From CAVQJU01 sp963729215 (lineage in GTDB: Bacteria > Acidobacteriota > Vicinamibacteria > Vicinamibacterales > CAVVIG01): a DNA stretch of 64,000 nucleotides. Below, piece by piece: positions 61,907 to 64,000 of the stretch; the stretch's first letter is position 1, and the number at the start of each line of letters is the position of its first letter. Location: positions 1-64,000 of the forward strand of contig CAVSND010000022.1 in the NCBI GenBank assembly GCA_963729215.1. Reading direction: 5' to 3'. Made by a program: the position numbers and the translations under genes. Below the pieces are notes generated by a model, which searched no databases, had not been told where the DNA came from, and was given only the letters and a program-made list of their open reading frames with translations.

Positions 61907-64000
61907 AGGTCGCCGTGCTCGGACTGTGGCACCTGGGGTCGGTGACGGCGGCCTGCGCCGCCGCAGCCGGTCATCAGGTCACCGGCTGGGATCTTGATGC
62001 CGACACGATTGACGCGCTGAACGCCGGACGCGCCCCGATCGCAGAGCCGGGCCTCGACGCACTGGTGGCATCGGGGCTGATGTCCGGCCGCCTTCGGTTC
62101 ACCGGCGACGCAAGGGGGGCCGTCGGCGACGCCGAGGTCGTCTGGATCACGTTCGACACTCCTGTCGACGACGAGGATCGCGCCGACGTCAACTACGTCA
62201 TGCGACAGGTTGCAGCAGCGTTCCCTCACCTGAAGGACGGCGCGGTGGTCCTCAGTTCGTCCCAGCTGCCTGTCGGCAGCGTCGCACGCCTCGAACGTGC
62301 CTTTGCCGAGACAGGCGGCGGCCGTCGCGTCTCGTTCGCCTGTTCTCCCGAGAACCTGCGGCTCGGCAAAGCGATCGATGTCTTCACGCATCCCGACCGG
62401 GTCATCATTGGCGTGCGGGATGACGGTGCGAAGGCGGTGCTGACAGCCCTCTTTCAACCGATCACCGACCATCTCGAATGGATGTCGGTCGAATCGGCCG
62501 AGATGACCAAGCACGCGATTAACGCCTTTCTGGCCACGTCGGTCACCTTCATCAACGAGATTGCGGCGCTCTGCGAGCAGGCGGGCGCCGACGCCAAGGA
62601 AGTCGAGCGTGGCCTCAAGACCGAGAAGCGCATCGGTCCGTATGCCTACCTGGGTCCCGGGACGGCGTTTGCCGGAGGCACGCTGGCGAGGGACGTGGTC
62701 TTCCTCCGCGAACTGGGTCGGGCGGTAAACCGCCCGACGCCGCTCATGGAAGGCGTCGAGGTCTCCAACCGCGAGCACCGCAACTGGGCGCGTCGTCGGC
62801 TCGAGTCGGTGGTGGCGCCACTGGCGGGGAAGACCGTTGCGGTGTGGGGGCTCACCTACAAGCCCGGGACCGACACGCTTCGCCGGTCCACCGCCGTTGA
62901 ACTGTGTCGATGGCTGGTGCAGCAGGGCGTGCACGTGCGCGCTCACGACCCGGCGGCCAGAGCGTTGCCCGACGATCTCGGGGCCGTTACGCGCGCAGGC
63001 TCGCCCGAGGACGCGGCAACTGGCGCCGATGCCCTCGTCGTGGCGACAGAGTGGCCCGACTACAGGTCCATTGACCTGGACATCCTGGCGACCGCAATGA
63101 GCGGGCGGGTCGTGATCGACGGGAACAGATTCCTCGGTAACACGATTGGCCGCGACGCACGATTTCGACTGGTGTCGGTGGGCGCCGCCGTCGGCATGTG
63201 GCGCCGCCGGTTCGTGAACATGACGACGGGCTACTCACTTTCCGGACGCTGCGCGCTCATCACCGGCGCCAACCAGGGGCTGGGCCTCGCGATCGCCAGG
63301 GCGTACGTGCAGGCCGGCGCATCGGTCATGCTGTGCGCGAGAGACGAAGCCCGGCTCGCCCAGGCGCGCGACGAAGTCGCGGCGCAGGCTGCGCCGGGCC
63401 AGCGGGTGTTCGCGATGCGCGCGGACGTATCGGTGCAGTCCGACGTCATCGCACTCATCGAAGCGACGCTCGAGCGGCTCGGCGGGCTCCAGGTGCTCGT
63501 CAACAACGCCGGCGTGTACGGCCCGATGGGGCCGATCGAGGAGATCGACTGGGACGAGTTCACACGCGCGATGGACATCAACATCAACGGCTCGGTGCTC
63601 CCGATGCGGGCGGTGCTGCCTCACTTCAAGCGACAGCGCTACGGCAAGATCGTGCAGCTGTCCGGCGGCGGAGCGACCAACCCCCTGCCCCGCATTACGG
63701 CCTACGCTGCGTCGAAGGCAGCGATTGTTCGGCTGGCAGAGAGCGTGGCCATCGACGTCAAGGACTTCGGCATCGACATCAACTGCGTCGCGCCAGGTGC
63801 TCTCAACACGCGCATGATGGCGCAGTTGCTCGCGGCTGGCGCCGAGGCCGTGGGTGAAGCGTTCTACAAGCGGATGGCCGCGATGGCCGAAGGCGGAACG
63901 ACCCCGCTCGAGGTCGGTGCCGCTCTCGCGGTCTTCCTGGGCTCTGCCGACAGTGACGGCATCACCGGTCGCCTGATCTCTGCGCCGTGGGATCCGTGGC
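61903..64000 (+). CDS. Nucleotide-sugar dehydrogenase fused to a short-chain dehydrogenase (3' end outside window)
   Basis: An unbroken frame of 699 codons to the end of the window, stop not reached. Residues 1 to about 425: UDP-glucose/GDP-mannose dehydrogenase fold (MKVAVLGLWHLGSVTAACAA, SPENLRLGKA, K203 and N207 in TKHAINAFLATSVTFINEIA, GLTYKPGTDTLRRSTA). The position of the catalytic cysteine (GFGGSCFPKD in canonical enzymes) reads AFAGGTLARD, so residue 260 is Thr. Residues about 440 onward: classical SDR with TGANQGLG (from residue 456), NNAGVYG, and catalytic YxxxK at Y601/K605. The linker reads RFVNMTTGYSLSGR; an internal ATG at 63220 could also start the SDR alone. Confidence 0.85.
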   Translation, partial: MKVAVLGLWHLGSVTAACAAAAGHQVTGWDLDADTIDALNAGRAPIAEPGLDALVASGLMSGRLRFTGDARGAVGDAEVVWITFDTPVDDEDRADVNYVMRQVAAAFPHLKDGAVVLSSSQLPVGSVARLERAFAETGGGRRVSFACSPENLRLGKAIDVFTHPDRVIIGVRDDGAKAVLTALFQPITDHLEWMSVESAEMTKHAINAFLATSVTFINEIAALCEQAGADAKEVERGLKTEKRIGPYAYLGPGTAFAGGTLARDVVFLRELGRAVNRPTPLMEGVEVSNREHRNWARRRLESVVAPLAGKTVAVWGLTYKPGTDTLRRSTAVELCRWLVQQGVHVRAHDPAARALPDDLGAVTRAGSPEDAATGADALVVATEWPDYRSIDLDILATAMSGRVVIDGNRFLGNTIGRDARFRLVSVGAAVGMWRRRFVNMTTGYSLSGRCALITGANQGLGLAIARAYVQAGASVMLCARDEARLAQARDEVAAQAAPGQRVFAMRADVSVQSDVIALIEATLERLGGLQVLVNNAGVYGPMGPIEEIDWDEFTRAMDININGSVLPMRAVLPHFKRQRYGKIVQLSGGGATNPLPRITAYAASKAAIVRLAESVAIDVKDFGIDINCVAPGALNTRMMAQLLAAGAEAVGEAFYKRMAAMAEGGTTPLEVGAALAVFLGSADSDGITGRLISAPWDPW

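Overview
The window is a GC-rich bacterial chromosome segment. It most resembles a soil Acidobacteriota of the Vicinamibacteria type. That assignment is an inference from gene content: DUF6152 proteins, Oar-like TonB receptors with a carboxypeptidase-regulatory domain, expanded CxxC carboxymuconolactone-decarboxylase-fold proteins, and short palindromes of the 'VRLKADAT' type. No rRNA or marker phylogeny was available. There is no prophage, integrase, transposase or CRISPR array.

Layout. 0-5.8 kb: a tightly packed plus-strand run of two paralogous secreted proteins of unknown function, two DUF6152 proteins, two multi-TM proteins, a 31-residue membrane peptide, and a two-subunit 3-oxoacid CoA-transferase. 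5.9-14 kb: a segment that looks inserted or decaying, with a frameshifted metal P-type ATPase, a TonB receptor, and a divergent LytS/LytTR two-component pair with a candidate operator. A ~27-bp direct repeat bounds it, and tRNA-Ser(CGA) lies just outside. 14-23 kb: di-haem peroxidase-like protein, tadA, a GT-C glycosyltransferase, a FAM173-like methyltransferase, DUF983, cysC, an ECF sigma/membrane protein/DUF4252 operon, a YD-repeat lipoprotein and tRNA-Arg(ACG). 23-35 kb: moaB-moeA, a DapB-like dehydrogenase divergent from an FkbM methyltransferase, an M1 peptidase, transketolase, a PlsB-like acyltransferase and proline dehydrogenase. 35-42 kb: an MFS transporter, then an operon of three AhpD/CMD-fold proteins and a large TonB receptor. 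42-53 kb: SDR, CCA-adding enzyme, a ligase-ACP-acyltransferase fusion, infA, a DEAD-box helicase, a BRCT-MerR-TPR protein, glucokinase and DUF3108. 53-57 kb: ergothioneine genes egtB-egtD divergent from thiS-thiG. 57-64 kb: a polysaccharide region with a broken Wzy/ligase-like gene, a GT4 glycosyltransferase, an epimerase, and an open fusion of a nucleotide-sugar dehydrogenase with a short-chain dehydrogenase.

Three points run through the window. (1) Many intergenic gaps hold short-word tandem repeats (7-9 nt units). In three places the octamer TCTGGTCA is arranged as near-perfect long hairpins. (2) About ten genes have a TANNNT hexamer only 5-9 nt before the start codon, which suggests leaderless transcription. 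(3) About fifteen apparent single-base frameshifts break otherwise well-conserved genes. Most are probably sequence errors, so those entries should be read as likely intact in the living organism.

The strongest candidates for something undescribed are the octamer hairpin family, the dehydrogenase-SDR fusion whose catalytic cysteine position is threonine, and the first nine-gene operon.
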